Assembly: GCA_014529385.2 (NCBI GenBank)
Contig: CM043958.1
Span: 126,868,817-126,932,816 of the forward strand
Origin: Adiantum capillus-veneris
Taxonomy: Eukaryota; Streptophyta; Polypodiopsida; Polypodiales; Pteridaceae
DNA length: 64,000 bases
Direction of reading: 5' to 3'
The notes beneath the pieces are model-generated. The model was not told the origin of the DNA. It did not search any database and saw only the letters and a program-made list of their open reading frames with translations. Below, piece after piece: positions 33,348-45,537 of this stretch (position 1 is the stretch's first letter; every line of letters begins with the position of its first letter). Position numbers and translations under genes: made by a program.

Positions 33348-34226
33348 TTAGATCTGGTCGTGTACTTGGAAATCCATGTGGTCTTGGAGAAAATCCTTAA
33401 CCCGTTGGAGCTTTTTAGTTGCCAACCCAACCGTAACAGGTGACCTAGGTTGAAACCCATACATGAGCATGAAAGGACTAAATCGAGTTGTGACATGCTT
33501 AGCACTATTGTAGGCAAACTCGAGAATAGGTAAGTATTCCTCCCAGTCTAACTGTTTTTTGCTGACATATGCTCTTAGAATATCCTCTAGCACTTGGTTA
33601 ACTCATTCAGTCTGACCATCTGTTTCTGGATGATCGACTGTACTGAGGTTCGGTTGTGTACCCAATTGTTTAAACACAGCCCTCCAGAAGTGACTGTTAA
33701 ACTTGGGATCACGGTCACTAACAATGTTACTTGGAAAACCGTACAATTTGTATAGATTTTCCACAAATAACTTGGCCAGTTCTGGTGTCTTAACCATTGA
33801 TTTGGTTGGAATAAACTTTCATAGTTTAGTCAACCGATCTATGACCACCCATACCGAGTCATGACCTCGTATAGTGGTTGGTAAACCCACAATAAAGACC
33901 ATAGAGATGCTTTCCCATTTTCCATTGGGGATCTCCAAAGGATGTAAGAGTCCTCCTGCTTTCAGGCGCTTGGCTTTGTTAACTTGACATTTTTGGCAAT
34001 GCAAGACATAAGCATGAACAAAGCCATGTATACTTGGCCAGTAAAACTGTCGTCGTACGAGAGCATAAGTTTTTCTAATACCCGGGTGCCTTGCACTTCG
34101 ACTTATCATGAGATTCATAAAGACTTTGGCATTGAATGTCTGTGTCCGTCGGTACACAAACTCTCCCCTTATGGAGTAGGTACCCATTGTCGATGGTGAA
34201 ATGCTTCCATCGCTGTAGTTCATCAC
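33348..34226 (-). pseudogene. E3 integrase (degenerate; first catalytic Asp lost)
   Basis: Three frames (34,226-33,819, 33,797-33,603, 33,593-33,348) give an HHCC finger (ARHPGIRKTY...FYWPSIHG...HCQKCQ). Where family members have SMDFIVGLP this copy has SMVFIVGLP, so the first catalytic Asp is Val. The other two sites are readable as VSDRDPKF and DGQTE. The C-terminal part (FAYNSAKHVTTRFSPF) ends early. It is non-functional by both substitution and frameshift. Confidence 0.85.
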
Positions 34227-35043
34227 TCGATAGAGGAGAACTAGGTGTGGAGGTTAGCGTTACACTACCATCACTGGAGTTAGAAGGATCCCTCATTTGT
34301 ACATGGCTCCACACTTTGGAATATGCTTCATCATGTTCATATTTTCCTTTGAGAGAATCCAAAAATTCACTACGAAGTTCTGTGAACAAGAGAGAATTGA
34401 TCTCCGGCATACCACTTAGAGCATCAGCCATCACATTGTATCGACCTTTACGATACCTAATCTTGGCATCATATTCCTGAAGAATCTCGATCCACCTGGT
34501 TTTTCGACCCTTCAAATCCGTTTGTTGTGTAAACCATTTGATGCTTTCATGGTCAAACACAATCTCAAACTGAGCACCATATAGATGATGCCACCATGTT
34601 TTTAAGGCAGACACTATTGCATAGAGTTTGCGCTCATAAGCAGAGTAGTTCTGTTGAGCTGTATCAAGCTTCTTGCTTTCAAATGAAATTGGTTGTCCAT
34701 CTTGTAACAGGACTGCTCCAATAGCACGATCATTGGCATCCCTTTCCAAAATGAATGGTTTCAAAGGATCTACAATAGCTAGTATGGGAGCTGTAGCTAA
34801 TGCATCCTTGAGCGTATCAAAACTGTGTTGTTGAGCGGATCTCCACTGAAAAGCTTTGGCTTTGCCTTTTAGTTGATCCGTCATGGGAACAGCAATATTA
34901 ATATAGTTTTTAACGAACCTTCGGTAAAAACCTACAAATCCCAAAAAAAAATTGTAACTCTTCCAGATTTTTGGGAGAAGGCTATTTCCGGATGGTATCC
35001 ACTTTGGATTGATCCATATATAGCCCATTAGCTGAAATAACAT
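34075..35043 (-). pseudogene. E3 reverse transcriptase end, RNase H and integrase start
   Basis: A 322-codon frame carries the RT connection (VGFYRRFVKNY). RNase H follows, with ERDANDRAIGAVLLQDG, FESKKLD, YSAYERKLYAI and FDHESIKWF (TDH in most relatives), and NVMADALS at the end of RNase H. It then runs toward the integrase finger. The order matches Ty3/gypsy. It overlaps the RT frame to its right by about 60 bases in another frame, marking an indel. Confidence 0.85.
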
Positions 35044-35731
35044 GCCCTAGATAGTGAATTTCTTCTTTCAAAACATTATATTTAGATAACTTGGCATATA
35101 ATTTGTTTGTTCGTAACAACTCGAATGCCCGCTTGAGATGTTGTAAGTGTTCTTCTTCAGAACCATTGTAGACTAGAATGTCATCGAGGAAAACGATGAC
35201 AAATTTTCCCAAGTACGGTTTCAAGACACTATCCATAAGTGTCATGAATGTTGCGGGCACATTGGTTAACCCAAAGGGCATTACCAAGAACTCGTAGTGT
35301 ACAAACCTTGTTCGGAATGCAGTTTTGGGTATATCAGCAAGTCGAATACGGATTTGGTGATATCCTGACCGCAAGTCTATTTTCGTGAAAATGCGAGCAT
35401 GAGTGAGTTTGTCAAACAACTCATCTACTTGGGGCAATGGGTATTTTTTCTTAACCGTAACCGCATTTAAGCCATGGTAGTCTACACACATACGCATATT
35501 GTCGTCTTTTTTCTTCACTAATAGGATAGGAGAGGCCCATGGTGAAGAACTAGGTTGTATATACCCTCTGCTAAGGTAGTCAGCAAGCTGACCTTCCACC
35601 TCAGCAGCTTCTGAATAACTCATACGGTAGGGTTGTTTACTGACAGGTTTACAGCCTGCAGCCCACATTGATGCTATGTTGCACCGATCGTGTCGACGAT
35701 AATCTTGGCGGAAAATCATTAGGAAACACAT
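34982..35731 (-). pseudogene. E3 reverse transcriptase core
   Basis: The 249-codon frame holds the RT fingers and palm: KQPYRMSYSEAAEVE, PSSSPWASPILLVKKKD, MRMCVDYHGLN, KIDLRSGYHQIRI and VMPFGLTNVPATF. The active site VFLDDILVY is intact. RT itself looks unmutated in its key residues. It is disconnected from protease on one side and RNase H on the other by frameshifts, and a reading break lies near 35,731. Confidence 0.88.
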
Positions 35732-36561
35732 CTTGAAATTCCTTTAATAATTTTTGTAACTCACTAGCAATGTTTGCTTGTTTGGAATTAGCCATTGGTG
35801 CAAGACATGAGAGAGAAGCATGCGGCGTTGAGGAATGTTCAACAGATTCAATGTTAGAAAGAAAATGAGACAGTGAGTAACACAAGAAAACTTGATCTAT
35901 TTCATTATCAAAAACAAGCTGCATAAGCTCAGTAGTACAAATCAATGGTGAAGAACGTACATCCTTCTCTCCTAACAACAACATATGTGCGCCATGGGAT
36001 TCAAACATCAAGCTATTGTGCTCATAGCTACACTTCAGTGATGGTCCTAGGCTATGCAACCACTCCCTACCAAGGACCACATCTGCCCTTTCCATGTTCA
36101 TAACTTGAAAATCCAAGCATGTGGAGTAACCTTGTACTTCCAACGGAACAGCTCGGCATTGAGTATCCCAAATTTTTGATATCATGTCCATTCATCATTG
36201 CTACCTTGTAGCGGTGGGTGCTCAGACTTTGAGGCAATTTGAGTTTTTTCACCAATCCATAATTGATGAATTGTGAGTAGCACCATCATCTACCAAGATG
36301 CGTACCTTGTGGCCTTGTAGAGATCTGTACATACGTACTAACTCATGTGGTCCAAAGGTTTGTTGCCACATGGAAGCTGTGAGACAGCATTCATGTACCA
36401 CCTCTATGTGTGTTACTTCCAATGTAGAGAATCGTGAGGAAGACTCAAGAGGTAGCAATTGCACCGTGTGCACTACTTTCTCCTTGCCATGAGCAGCAGA
36501 TTTCCCCTTGGGACAATCCTTTTTGCCATGATCGCTTCCTAAACATTGAAAACATGATTTC
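35649..36561 (-). pseudogene. E3 protease region and zinc knuckle
   Basis: A CCHC knuckle, CFQCLGSDHGKKDC, lies at about 36,561-36,520, followed by a Lys-rich linker. The protease follows at 36,473-36,249 with VRILVDDGATHN, where DDG stands for the usual DSG/DTG active-site triplet. Bases 36,191-35,649 continue with the spacer and the start of RT (EFQDVFP). Frames change twice. Confidence 0.8.
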
Positions 36562-36942
36562 TCTTTCTTAGCTTTATCAAAGTCCTCAGGAGAGAGAGGC
36601 CTTTGGACCGGTTGGGTTTTTTAGATGCATCTGAATTGGCTACTATAAATTTCCTTTTATTGTGCCCATACTGACTGCATGTATTACCATGTGTATTAGC
36701 AGGCACGTGAATATTATGTGCTTTCTTTTCATCTGGATCATCATGAATATGTGCTTTCACTATGGCTTCCTCAAGTGTTTTAGGGTCTTGGGTCTTGATG
36801 TACTTCTTAAGCTCTAGTGTCAGACCATGTATACTTGTTGAAAGTTATCTAAGCCTTCCAACTTGAGGATAACATCCTGATAGTGAGATATATATTCAAG
36901 CAATGATGGGTATTGGCGCATGGAACATGTGTCCCAAGCCGT

Positions 36943-37593
36943 CTAATTCCGATCTGCCTCATTTGTAGGCAAAAATTCTTTGTTAAACATAGCTTCAAAA
37001 TTTGCCCAACTCTGTGGTATGATATTCTTCTCCTTGAGAGACATCCACCATTTGTAGGCCTTGCCTTCTAGAGTTTGCAGAGCTCTGAATACGTCCAGAA
37101 TACGTTGTAAGGCGTGAATTCCATCCCACTTGCTGAGAAAGATATTCACTGCATCCTTATTGCGGTCTCGGTCTTCTCCCTTAAAGATCGGTGGTTTGGT
37201 GTTTTTCAACAACTCATCCACCTCTTTTGCAGTGAGAGTGTACAAAGTATCAGCAGTTGGGCCTTGCCCTAGATTAGAAGGGCCTTGCCCTTGTGTAGCA
37301 ACTTGCTCATGCATGTGTATGTTAGTAGGACCCTTGGACTGCTGTTGCATTAATTGAATCACTAATGTGGATAGTTTAGTGGCATTTGCATTTAAAGCTT
37401 TAAAACTTTCGTCCATGACTGACATACGTGTCTGAAGTGCACGAAATTCTTGAATGTCGAGCAATTCATAAGTGTCATCACCTGCCGTAGTGTCGCGGGT
37501 ACTCTCCTTGAGAGGATCCAGCCGCGGGCCATCATGGGCAGGATCAGGCGTACTTTGCTCAAAATCAAAAGTCATATTGATATCTGAATCCAT
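36943..37593 (-). pseudogene. E3 gag
   Basis: A 216-codon frame opens at an ATG at 37,593 with MDSDINMTFDFEQST. It has an acidic N-terminus, a heptad-like stretch (FRALQTRMSVMDESFKALN), and a gag capsid segment with FLSKWDGIHAL, KAYKWWMSLKEKN and FEAMFNKEFLP. Degraded sequence follows to 36,539 before the zinc knuckle. Confidence 0.8.
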
Positions 37594-38364
37594 GGGAACA
37601 CTATGCGGTGCAAGGAATAGTCAGAAAAATACCTAAGATTGAGAGCACTTACAAAGTGTAATTAGCTTTGCTAATTCCGTCAAAATTGATAGTATCCCGG
37701 TGGAAATCGATCCGAAATGTCTGTCGTATAGGGGATTCCTTAATTCCTTGGTAGCCGAATCATTTATGCTTGCAACCGTTAATTGATTTTGGAAGATAAT
37801 GGTACTTTGAACTCCCGTCGGAATGCTTTAATTAAATTTCCAAGTTTCTGTCGGTAATACGCAGATAATTGGTGTGTCGAAGTGTTTGCCAGCCGTGTCA
37901 ATATGCCGAGCCTTTCTGAATCCGCACATGAGGGAGGGGAGGTACCCCACTATGGGTACCGCCCCTTGTATTTGAAAAAAGGATTTGGCCACTAACCCCC
38001 GAGGGGTTGGGCGCCCATAGAATGTGTAAAGACACAAGGTCACCGGCTATGGCCGCTTGCAGTAGCACACGGTGAGGGAGATGAAGCCATGGCGGTCGCT
38101 GCAGTGTGCAAGGGGCTTCGACCCTGGGTCGAGAATTACTCCCCCGCCCGGCGAGATGCCGTAGAGCCCGCAAGGGTTGTGTTTGGTGCAGGTCTTGCCT
38201 CGGCAGCTTCCCCTTGCAAGGGGAGTTGCCCACAGTTTTTGGTCTGTCGTCCTCCTCACAGGAGAGGTGCTCCACGATCCCTTGACCCCGACATGCAACT
38301 TACTCATGCAAGATTGTGTGGCTCCCCTCCTCCATGGCTGTTCCTTTCCCAAAAAAAGAACCAA
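37594..38364 (-). other. E3 leader between PBS and gag
   Basis: A G+C-richer stretch without a recognisable protein on either strand; overlapping frames on both strands are chance openings. Confidence 0.5.
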
Positions 38365-38377
38365 GCTCTTGATACCA
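38365..38377 (-). promoter_or_regulatory. E3 primer-binding site, initiator-Met tRNA
   Basis: Minus strand TGGTATCAAGAGC, one base from the LTR: the usual TGGTATCAGAGC with one extra A. Confidence 0.75.
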
Positions 38378-38378
38378 A

Positions 38379-38675
38379 TGTTAGACAAGGGTAACTAGAA
38401 CCTAGGAGTCCACCACCCAACCACCCACTATATAGCATGGCCCTTGGCCCTTTGCCCTCGTTGGACTCCCTTTCCACACTGCCTAGCCCGTCCTTGCCCT
38501 TGTCTAGTCCGGCCTTGCCGGTGTCCTTACAAAAGCTGTGGCAGCACACCAAGAGGAACCTGTACAAAAACAGACCCAATTTGAAAGAGAAAAGCACTCT
38601 TACAAACGCACCCGCCAAGCACAAGGCAAGGACCCGGCAAAGTGGGTACCCATTGAACTCAAAGGGGCAATAACA
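38379..38675 (-). mobile_element. E3 5' LTR (297 bp)
   Basis: On the minus strand it starts TGTTATTGCCCC and ends CTTGTCTAACA next to the PBS. Short for a plant gypsy LTR. No partner copy exists in the window. Confidence 0.65.
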
Positions 38676-38699
38676 AAGCACGATACGAGGAAATAGGCA

Positions 38700-40190
38700 G
38701 AAGATCCCTCAGAATTACTGGAGAAAATGTATCAGGAAGCAGAAGCTTTAAAGTTGAAAGAAGCCCAAGAAGCGGAATGGAAAGCTAAAGAGGCGATGGA
38801 ATAGAAAAAGCAAGCAGAGGAAGCAACTACACAAGGAACATCACAGCATGATCAAGGTGATGTGTCTCCCCAACCTTCTTCATCTGCTTCAGAAAAGCAT
38901 GATCAACCCATGCCGAGCCCACCACCAAGTAAAGCCATAGAAACTGAGCCCACCAAGGAGACAGAGCCTGAACAAAGAGAAGCAATTGGCTTTGCACAAC
39001 AGGCAGCTGAATCTACACAAGAGCAGTAAAAAGAGCAAGACAAAGAGCCAGAAAGGGCAGTGAGTCCTGCACCAGAGGACAACACAAAGTTTGAGGAACC
39101 TAGAGAACAGGAGGCCGAGGAAACACCTTCCACCTCAACACAGCAAGAAAAGGCTGAGGCATCCACAAAGCCTCAGGATGACAAAGCGGAAGAAGACCAG
39201 CCACAACCTCAAGGGCAACAACAACCAGCCACCATGATGTAGCCAAAAGATACACAAGAGACTGCAAAAACATCTAGGCAGCTAGCCAAAAACGAGGATT
39301 GGCAATCGAACGATGATATTGCAAGTCAACAAGTATGCCAATAAAATGCACGACATGACGGAAAGACTCCAAATAGCGCACTTAGTAGTAGCACAAGGGC
39401 CAAAGAATTAGAGATGGTGATTGACGCACTCCAGGGGAGCTAGACGACAAATTAAACGTCATCACAGATCTACAAAGGCAAGTGCAGGAATTGAAAACTA
39501 AAGCTGCACAACATTAGCTAGCAAGGGATAAACAGCAGAAAGAGATGGAGGAATTAGGTGACCTACTCACAAAGTTATCAGATGCTTGCAAAGCAAAAGA
39601 TGAACAGCTGACAAAAGTTACAAACAAACTTCTAACTACAACCCCGTCAGTTTAAAAAATGCAAGTAGAGTTAGATGTAGCGAACGTCTCACTACAATAA
39701 TCAGAACAAAGAATAAATGATCATGCAATTTTCTTGCGGCAAATACGAGAGAATCTAGCCGTAGCCTCGATCAAAGGAACAGACGAGGTCTACAAAGCAT
39801 TAGACAAAAAGAACAAGGACCTCGAGTTTGAGCTTAAACTGGAGCAGTCTCAACCCAGAGACCTGGCTTTAATGTGGCTTTAAAGAGAAGATGAGCTGCT
39901 GACAGAAATAACTGAGCTTCAAAGAGTCAACCAACTGTTGAGAGAGGGACGGCCAAAAACACAAGAAGAGGTAGGAACTTCAGATTAGCCACACATAGAG
40001 ATCCCCTCAGCTTCATTTTTTGAGATGGAGACACAACCAGCAGAAGAGCTAAGTGGCACGGAGGAATTTCAAGTACACATAACCGAAACTGATACAGTGC
40101 CAATGGTCCAGCTCTCAAAGGCTGAAGAAGATGTACTAAAAGAAAAGATTACACAAGAGGTAGGGTAGAGGAGCCAGTATAGAGACACCT
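38700..40190 (+). pseudogene. Element A internal protein, Glu/Gln-rich coiled-coil part
   Basis: One plus-strand frame, 38,700-39,242, with in-frame stops at 38,802, 39,027 and 39,240, encodes a highly charged chain (EALKLKEAQEAEWKAKEAME, then Pro/Ser/Glu/Gln-rich). After frame changes, heptad-rich segments follow: ANKMHDMTERLQIAHLV, ELDDKLNVITDLQRQVQELK, EELGDLLTKLSDACKAKDEQ. It looks like a long coiled coil once fused to the segments below. No retroviral enzyme motif is seen. I do not recognise the family. Confidence 0.5.
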
Positions 40191-40269
40191 AACTTGGCAA
40201 GTTGGTATCATGATTGATTTTTTGCCAAATCACACGGTTAGGGCATTGGTAGCACCACCACGTGTCCCT

Positions 40270-41110
40270 GAACATCTGGAGGTAATATGGTGAGATGGCA
40301 GTGAAGGAAAATGGGTTTCCACACAAATTCTTTGATTCCTTTGTTAAAAAAACGAGCGTGAGTGGGGATACCAACCCCCCCCCTTGCACATTTCCACCTA
40401 GGATTCTCCCTTTGGATGATAAGTGCCCAGAAGAGAGACGACTAATGCTCTAAGTCACTCAGTTTGGGATGGGGTATGTAGCCACTCACGGGTAGACACT
40501 TGGAGGCTCCTCAGCGAGATGCTATCCCTTCACGCCTATTAAGGTGCCACCTCCAACACACGTGCTTCAACCCGTGTACATTGAAGGCACACTGTACCTA
40601 CAGCGCTACGAGTTCCACCTGCCCTTTCACTACATTGCCTCCTCACGCGCTCAAGCTCTGCGCAATGGGCCGAGCTAGCCAAGGGTGGATATGGATTTTA
40701 TCTGCCCCATTGCCAAGCATAGGATTGCCACACAATTGAGATTTCACCGCAATATACTAAAACTCGTCTTCCCTGGCTCGCCTGTAGTCAAAGCCGAAGG
40801 TTGCCTCACGGTGCCCCCCTCTATTGTATCCCATGTCTTTGATTTCCTTGCCAATGATGAGGCACTGCTTGGCGCGTGCTCTGACTACATATCTCCTTGG
40901 ACTGTGAAGTCCCTGCAAGAGGCCCTCTTTGCCTTACATCACTAGTTTTTCCAGGATATCAACACCTCAAACCCAGAGTAATTTGACCCAATTCTTGGCA
41001 ATCTTGTCGGCACAGCTAATGAGGTCGAGAGGGATAGGATGCCACTAGCCCTTGTGCTCGAGCGGAACCTCCTATGATGGAGATCGGGGTAGATATGAGA
41101 GACGGAAGAG
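40270..41110 (+). pseudogene. Element A internal protein, globular segment
   Basis: Continues the plus-strand coding remnant with frame changes. Readable pieces are MAVKENGFPHKFFDSFVKK, YIEGTLYLQRYEFHLPFHYI, and at 40,685-40,945 a frame with LRFHRNILKLVFPGS, VPPSIVSHVFDFLANDEALL and SPWTVKSLQEALFALHH. It looks like a folded domain, but I cannot name it. It is broken on the right by the presumed pogo insertion; the next matching segment is at 46.47 kb. Confidence 0.4.
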
Positions 41111-42600
41111 ACCATGACAGAGCGAAAGAAGAAGCGTTAAACAGGATATGGTCTTGAAGCAAACTTACCTCTGAGGCTCTGATAATAAGCTCGTCATGAA
41201 AGGCAACGTAATGTTCACGACCTAAGAAAACAAAAGAATGGGGAGCTCACAATGATGTTTTGAGTGGCGTTTGGAAATGCATAAAGCTCGCAGCTGGTCT
41301 ATTTCTGCACATGCATATTCTTGCCATTTTGAACGATGTATCCTTGACCTTAGACATGCCGCAGCCTCTCAAGCTCTCATATATGTACCGCACCTCTCTT
41401 AGCCCTTGCAGGAGAATGCCAAAAGAGTCAGCTGACAAAGAAAAACCAGGCTCGCATCTGCCATCTGCAGAGCCAAGAGTGATTCAATGAATGGTTGCTC
41501 TCTGCACTTTTTTGGTTTTTGAGTTGATGTGCAGTCTGTTGCCTTTGACTGTAAGGTTTTCTTTCAGGACTGCTAAAAATAACTTGGTGTAGGAAGTGGT
41601 AACATGTGGAGCTTGCGCAACGATTTACTTTGAGGTGAGGACTCTCGAGCCTCACTCAACAATAATGGATGTTTGTGAATGTTTAGGGAGTGTTAATATG
41701 TGGAGCTTGTGCAGAGATATACTTTTGAGCTGAGGACTCTCAATCAGCAATAATGGATGTATGTGAATGTTCTTGATTTGAGTGCTTCTAATGTGGCCGA
41801 GATTCACCTTCATTGAGAACTAAAATCTTTGCGAACGTTCTTGATTTGACTACAGCCTACTGCTTGAAATGTGACTGAGATTAAACTTTTGTTGAAAACC
41901 ATAATGAATGGCTAATAGTGTGTGAGGCTAACAATATTTGAAGGTTGTCCCAAAGAATAAAACAAGCATTTGAAAGACAAAATGCAGTTGACGCATTGAA
42001 AGACAAAATGCATATGATGCAGTAAGACATTGATAGGAAGGGGATATTGTATGAAGAAATGTGAACGATAAACTTTGTGTTGTCATAATAGATAGTAGTT
42101 GATGTTGTGTGAGAAATGGGGATGTATCATGTGTTAACGGGAGACATCGTGTGTTAAACATACTACCCATAAAACAAAACTTTAGCCGTTGCACCTTCAA
42201 TTGTTACATACAAGTACTTTTATACACCAAAAAGGGCAGGTGGCATGTTAAGCATGAAACATAAACTGATTGGTAGTACTACGATTATTGCTTTGATAGA
42301 AACTAGGTATATTGTTGCAGGAGTACAACCCCAAGATTGGGAATCGCGAGTAGGAGGGATTGAGTTTTAACATGTACTGTAAAACTTGTTGAAATATCTA
42401 ACCTTGATACAAAACACTGTTCCAAAAAGTTACTGCTCGCCTAGAATAGTGAAGTGCTTCAAAATTGAGCTTGAGTAATGCAGTCATTCTTGAGCTCGTT
42501 TAGCACGCAACTTTTGCATTTGATGCCGTTGCGCCAAGGCGTGATAAGGCTGATCTATCTGAAGTGGCCTCAATTGTAAGCTTTCTTATGAACCTTGTTC
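41111..42600. other. No gene seen; 97-bp duplication
   Basis: Probably the left flank of the pogo-type element. A unit of about 97 bp, containing ATGTGGAGCTTG...GAGGACTCTC, occurs at about 41,598 and 41,694. Terminal inverted repeats could not be identified. Confidence 0.4.
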
Positions 42601-42965
42601 CCACAAGACTAATCGTAATCTTTCTTCAAAGAGCTGTTGTTGAATCTCCCAATCTTTTCTCGAAAGTTTGGCTTCTCGGGCATGGGTCTTTCTTTGTCGA
42701 AGCCTCTTTCTCTACAAGTGAATGAAGTCTCTTCTTTTCTTTTTCAATGTGCTTCTCCTCTTTTGCCTTGGCTATCTCTTCTTTCTTTGCATTCTTTGCT
42801 CTCATACTTTCAATGTATTGTGTAGATGTTAAAATGAGACTATTTGTGTATTCTACAAAAGCCTCACGATTTGCTTGACGCACACACACTTCTGACATTG
42901 GAACTCGGAGCATATCAATGATACGGTTTTGCTGAGATGTGCCTTCTTGAGTAGTTGATGTTGGA

Positions 42966-43290
42966 CCTGCATTTGAATTTGGAAACCATGCTTCTTGATG
43001 AGCTGTTGCTGTTGGAATTTGAACCACATTAGTGACACGTCTGTTTTGAGTTAGGCCTTCTTGAACAGTTGTTGTTGGAGCGGCATTTTCATTTGGAAAC
43101 CTTGCTTCTTGATGACTTGTTATTGTTGGAATTCGAGCACTATCAGTGATATGTCTAGTTTGAGATATGCTTGCTTGAAAAGTCAAAACAGGAGCTGCAT
43201 TTCTATTAGGAAATTGTGTGTCTTGAACTCTTTGTGCCTAAGCTGCATTTTCATTAGAAAACCGTGTGTCTTGAACTCTTTGTGGCTCTA
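42966..43290 (-). repeat. Tandem repeats in transposase C-terminus (114 bp)
   Basis: Units of about 114 bp (38 codons) encode repeats like ARFPNENAAPTTTVQEGLTQ, followed by two shortened 48-bp units. The frame is preserved across units. Confidence 0.8.
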
Positions 43291-45064
43291 CTAGCAGAGT
43301 AGGAGAACTTACTTGGTTTTCCATGTAATTCGTGGTAATTTGGTTGGGTGTTATGTCCCAATTGCACTCGTCTTTTGTGAAGAAATGTGGTTCTGAGTCG
43401 CAAGGTGTGTAGTTTGAAATTTCAGCTCCCTCCAAAAGCTGGGTGAAGCTTATTGCATGTGTCCGATTTTCTTGCTGAGAAGAAATTCTATTTTCTTTTT
43501 GGAGCTGAGATGCGAGAGTATTGAGAGCTAGTATGGCCTCAACCTCATCCTCTATGGGCTGCTCAATTGACGTGTTGGGTACTTGTGACTCTATCTCGTC
43601 AAGTGGACTTGTCTCCTCAACAAGGTTGATGTGATTGCAGGGCATACCTTCAAACTTAACTGCTGCAAAATCTAGTGGCCATATCCCTGTTGCTCGAAAC
43701 CCTACTGTTATGTTAGCTTTCGTTAAAGATAAACTTATTGTTGTTGCCACAATAGAAGACATATCTGTCTTGCTTGCTTGCTTCAAAGCTGTTCTCTGTT
43801 GCCATTTATCCCTCTCCTTCCGAAATTGTACTTTTAATGGCTTGAATACTGATACGTCCAATGGCTGAAGTTTATGTGATGTGTGGGCTGGCAGTGTGAC
43901 AATATCTATGCCGCTCTCTTTTGCTTTGGCCACTACCTCAAGTGAGACATGACTTCCGTGTCCATCAAGGACCAAGAGGTGTCTGTTTTCTTTGCCTTGT
44001 AGTGAAATAGCATCATCAAAGGGTTTAAGCCATGCTTGAAAAAACTCTCATGTCATCCATGCCTTTTTCTGTACAGCCATGGCGGTTCCAGGCTCACAAA
44101 ACCTAATGTAGTTAGTTGTTATGGGACTGCCCTTAAAAATATAGTAAGAGGGTATTTCTTGAACAATTGCATTAACACAACACAGTACTGTCATCCACTC
44201 ACGTGAATCGCATGTAACTCCATAAACTGACCTTGATCCTTTCTTGGCTAACACTTTCATACCCTTATCTCTAGATCCTTGAAATCCTGTCTCGTCTGCA
44301 TTCCAAATATTTGACGGCGGGTAGTTGAAAGCTCTTGAAGGTTTTTGTGGAATGTTTCTACTATTTCTTGCCTGAATCTGCTTGCCCTTGACCGTTCTAG
44401 GCTCTCGGTAACTCGAAAAACGAGACTTGGGTGCCACTTGCGAAATCTATCCCACCAGCTTCTGCCTGGAATGCCATTTGAAAAAAGTGTGTTCCTTGTT
44501 TGACAAATTTCTGCAGCTTTGAGCTTTACATCTGTCATAGAAACTCCATGACCAGAGTCACACTTTAAAAAAATCCATTGGAGCAATGCTTCTTCTTCGG
44601 CGGTAGTGAGAGTGGAGGGGGGTCCTTTCCTTTTTGTTTGAGTCCTTCCCTCTTCCCAATTAGCAATTGCACCTCTGCTAATGCCAAATTGTATGGAACA
44701 TTTGTTTAGAGAAAGTCCATGTTCTCGTGCATGGAGAGCTTTGGCCATATCTTTTGTTGTCCATGACAACTTAGCGCGGGCTGTTGGCCTCTTTGGTGTC
44801 TTTGGAGGATCTTCTCCTACCTTTGGAAGAGGTTGAGCTGGAGTAGTGGGTGTACTTGATCTTGACTTTTGAAATATGGCTTTTGTTATGAGAGCAAGAG
44901 GAGGATTTTTGTTTGATCTTCGATGCGACCGCTTCTTAATTCGGCTATCTTCATCAATTGGATGGTGTGGTTTTTTGATGCCAACCTTTTCTTTGTCTGG
45001 TGGAGTTGTGAAAGCTACCTTCTTCATGCATTGTTTGTTGGTGATAGGACGAGGTAATCGTGTA

Positions 45065-45190
45065 CTCTTGGCTGCAGTCCTGGTACTCTTCTCTGTTGAC
45101 TGCTTGTCTTGGCTCTTGGTTGCAGTCCTAGTACTCTTCTCTGTTGACTGCTAGTCTTGGCTCTTGGCTGCAGTCTTAGTACTCTTCTTT
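45065..45190 (-). repeat. 48-bp tandem repeat in transposase N-terminus
   Basis: CTCTTGG-GCAGTC-type units start at 45,065, 45,113 and 45,161, encoding a 16-residue basic repeat (KSTRTATKSQDKQSTE). One unit contains a TAG stop. Confidence 0.85.
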
Positions 45191-45537
45191 GCCATGATTT
45201 CTGCACACAGATTTGATTAAGTGAGAAATGAAGAGGGATTATTAATTGGGAAAATGCACCTATGTTAGAGTACTGAAATATTCACACATTTAATGGCTGT
45301 GGTTTTTTTTAAGTCATCAAAAGTTAATTTCAAGGTAAATATGAAATTATCAACAACTGGTAAACTAGAGTATTCCTAGGATGAAAAAAAGTATTAACAA
45401 TAGGAATGTATACTGTCAAACCAGAGATATTAGGTCATACTGTTAAATCAGATGATTTGAAATATAGACGATTGAAAGAGATTACTTACATTATCAAGGA
45501 AATTATTGAAAATCAAGAAGAAGTTTTGTGTAATCCT

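Larger units (their letters stand above)
33330..38675 (-). mobile_element. E3: truncated Ty3/gypsy element, minus strand
   Basis: From the right: a 297-bp LTR, an initiator-Met PBS, gag, zinc knuckle, protease, RT, RNase H and integrase, all on the minus strand and broken by frameshifts. The element stops within the integrase C-terminal region at about 33,330. No left LTR (no TGTTATTGCC or TGTTAGACAAGG match) is present there. It probably was 3'-truncated or lost that end after inserting into element A. Confidence 0.85.
42626..45195 (-). pseudogene. Pogo/Tigger-type transposase, DD35D, near-intact
   Basis: A cut-and-paste transposase of the Tc1/mariner superfamily, pogo branch. From the ATG at 45,195 come a basic N-terminus with 16-residue repeats and a psq-type helix-turn-helix (WTTKDMAKALHAREHGLSLN). 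A CENP-B/Tc5-type HTH follows (GPPSTLTTAEEEALLQWI, GRSWWDRFRKWHP). The catalytic domain has IWNADETGF, LVLDGHGSH and HKLQPLDVSVFKPLK; the last two Asp are 35 residues apart. The C-terminus has 38-residue repeats and a Lys/Glu-rich coiled coil. Faults: a stop in the N-terminal repeats, one frameshift near 44,330, TGA at 44,048, and a stop near 43,240. Typical host-derived or complete pogo transposases are shorter; the repeats add length. Confidence 0.85.

Noticed and set aside
38100-38180. Possible tRNA gene near GGGTCGAGAATTACTC
   Set aside because: A T-loop-like TTCGACCCTGGGTCGAG stem is present, but no acceptor or anticodon arms could be folded around it.
37898-38398. Overlapping 100-125-codon frames on both strands
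   Set aside because: A G+C-rich leader of E3 keeps frames open by chance; no motif on either strand.
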